Assembly (NCBI GenBank): GCA_030630165.1
Contig: DAOVNN010000169.1
Span: 1-6,489, forward strand
Length of the DNA stretch: 6,489 nt
Direction of reading: 5' to 3'
Source: Candidatus Krumholzibacteriota bacterium
GTDB taxonomy: Bacteria; Krumholzibacteriota; Krumholzibacteriia; Krumholzibacteriales; Krumholzibacteriaceae
Numbering within the stretch: position 1 is the stretch's first letter; the number at the start of each line of letters is the position of its first letter. The position numbers and the translations under genes were made by a program. Under the pieces are notes generated by a model. The model worked only from the letters and a program-made list of their open reading frames with translations. It was not told the origin of the DNA and made no database searches. This document shows, one piece after another, positions 5,176-6,489 of this stretch.

Positions 5176-6489
5176 ATGCTGAAAGTCGAGTACAGACACG
5201 TATACATCCTGGCATTTCTCCTTCCAATCGTTATGCGGATCATCCTCGGATTCTGGCCATGTGACGATGCTTTCATCACCTATCGATACGCGCATAATCT
5301 CGCCACTCATGGGCAGTTCACGTTCAATCTGGGCACGAACGTCTTCGGGTGTACGACTTTAGGCTATGGCCTGATGTTGTCGGGGCTCAGCGTCCTGGGA
5401 TTCTCGATCACGGCAGCCAGCTGGGTCCTGATTCTCCTGGGAGATATCGCCTCGACGCTTATGCTCACGCATCTCGCGCTGTCGGAGTTCGAGAAGCCTG
5501 AGGCGGCTATCGGGGCGCTCCTCGTATGGCTCGTGCACCCCGTCGTTGCGTTGAACGGATCCAGCGGCATGGAAACGTCGATCTTTCTGGCGGCGCTATT
5601 GGGTTTTGTCCTCGCATGTCGAAAGCAACGGATGGATATGGCCCTGATCATCGTCGCCCTTACCGTCTGGATAAGGATCGATGGAATCGTAATCGGGCTG
5701 GTGTGGCTATGGGTGTGGCTTCGCTCTTCCGGGAGACGATTACCGCTGACGGGGCTCCTGGGCGCCGTTGTTATTCTGTCCGCCTATGCTGTTTTCTGCT
5801 GGTTGATTTTTGGAAGCCTTTTCCCCCAGTCTGTGATCGCAAAGATGGAAACGGGGCATGCCCGTCTTTCGGGAAACATCCAGGTAGGCATTTCCTATAT
5901 CGCAGCCATGGGAGGGATGATAAAGGTATGGTACTGGTATCTCTCCGCTCACATACTCCTATTCCCGGGCTTGCTGGTCAGTATAACGAGATTTCGCAAA
6001 ATCAGTGTCGTCTCTCAGATTCTGATTATCGCCGGAGTATTACACGCGTTTCCCTTCGTCGTCGCAGGGCGGACGTACTCGATGCTTTTCCCCTGGTATT
6101 ATGTTCCTTTTCTGACGTTGACACTGATACCGTCCGTTCAGGGACTGGACTACCTCTATGGATTCCTGAGGGAACGGGCGCACCGCTCAACCCGCATGAT
6201 GCTGTTTTTTGTACTTGGGATATCGACGATCATTTTATTGTTAGCGGCGGGACTGAGTCACAGCGGGGGATTGCTTGCGGAAGCGCTGGATAAACGGTTT
6301 TCTCTCAGCCTGCGGAGAATGTCCCTTCTTCTCGACGTGATCCGATACAGCGCCGTGCTGCTCGCAACCCTGAGCTCTTTTGTCCTCGTGACGCTGGCTT
6401 TACCCGGATCCTCCCGCTATAACCGGTTAAGGCAGACGATAGTACTCTCGATGATAATCTTGCTGACACTATTACCCCTTGTAAAAAAC
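5176..6489 (+). CDS. GT-C-type polytopic membrane glycosyltransferase-like protein, C-terminus missing (runs off right edge)
   Basis: The frame from ATG 5176 stays open for 438 codons to the end of the window without a stop. AGGAA (5163-5167) lies 8 nt upstream, a good Shine-Dalgarno. About a dozen hydrophobic segments are visible, roughly at 9-27, 62-76, 80-101, 110-127, 134-148, 155-182, 192-213, 255-270, 281-297, 305-320, 345-365, 394-413 and 423-437. After the first segment comes DDAFITYRYAHNLATHGQ (30-47) and then FNLG, the pattern of GT-C enzymes in which an acidic residue of the first extracytoplasmic loop is catalytic. Further family-like motifs are SGMET (130-134), RIDG (167-170), FPQSVIAK (216-223) and GRTYSMLFPWYYVP (298-311). 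Such proteins move a sugar from a polyprenyl-phosphate donor to an envelope acceptor; donor and acceptor are unknown here. Related sequences include actinobacterial arabinofuranosyltransferase-like proteins and many unnamed membrane proteins. Codon use is more mixed than in the three genes upstream. Confidence 0.8.
   Translation, partial: MLKVEYRHVYILAFLLPIVMRIILGFWPCDDAFITYRYAHNLATHGQFTFNLGTNVFGCTTLGYGLMLSGLSVLGFSITAASWVLILLGDIASTLMLTHLALSEFEKPEAAIGALLVWLVHPVVALNGSSGMETSIFLAALLGFVLACRKQRMDMALIIVALTVWIRIDGIVIGLVWLWVWLRSSGRRLPLTGLLGAVVILSAYAVFCWLIFGSLFPQSVIAKMETGHARLSGNIQVGISYIAAMGGMIKVWYWYLSAHILLFPGLLVSITRFRKISVVSQILIIAGVLHAFPFVVAGRTYSMLFPWYYVPFLTLTLIPSVQGLDYLYGFLRERAHRSTRMMLFFVLGISTIILLLAAGLSHSGGLLAEALDKRFSLSLRRMSLLLDVIRYSAVLLATLSSFVLVTLALPGSSRYNRLRQTIVLSMIILLTLLPLVKN

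Noticed and set aside
5526..6293. 255-codon open frame on the plus strand
   Set aside because: It is an out-of-frame shadow of the membrane protein starting at 5176. That frame has a ribosome binding site, family motifs and membrane segments; the shadow has none of these.

Overview
This window looks like ordinary chromosomal DNA from a moderately GC-rich bacterium with an anaerobic or microaerophilic lifestyle. The evidence is a class I hybrid cluster protein gene (the type common in strict anaerobes), a probable Crp/Fnr-type regulator transcribed away from it, and an oxygen-sensitive radical-SAM heme chaperone. Frequent AGG/AGA arginine codons and heavy CTC/GAG usage would fit a deltaproteobacterium-like or FCB-type candidate-phylum genome, but the sequence does not let me name the taxon.

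Layout. Positions 1-63 (minus strand) hold the first 21 codons of a probable Crp/Fnr-family regulator that runs off the left edge. Positions 64-275 are a divergent control region. It contains a perfect TTGAC-N4-GTCAA operator at 160-173, centred exactly 41.5 bp upstream of the start predicted from a TATTAT -10 box for hcp, and a minus-strand TATAAT box whose -35 zone falls on the same operator. Next come hcp (276-1940), a strong intrinsic terminator (1969-2003), a separate promoter candidate, lepA (2082-3878), a 42-nt gap with a small hairpin, and hemW (3921-5042). After a 133-nt gap, a polytopic GT-C-type membrane glycosyltransferase-like gene starts at 5176 and is still open at the right edge (6489).

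How the parts fit. The regulator and hcp form a probable nitrosative-stress or anaerobic response module: a Crp/Fnr-type protein at the operator would activate hcp in class II fashion and possibly repress itself. The terminator insulates this module from the lepA-hemW pair, a widely conserved neighbourhood of translation elongation factor 4 with the heme chaperone. The last gene probably belongs to cell-envelope glycan or glycolipid synthesis and has no evident functional tie to its neighbours.

I found no mobile element, CRISPR array, tRNA or rRNA, and no candidate for a wholly new system. The most informative observations are the precise operator geometry upstream of hcp and a very strong Leu-Glu codon-pair bias (22 of 24 pairs are CTC-GAG) in the three complete genes.
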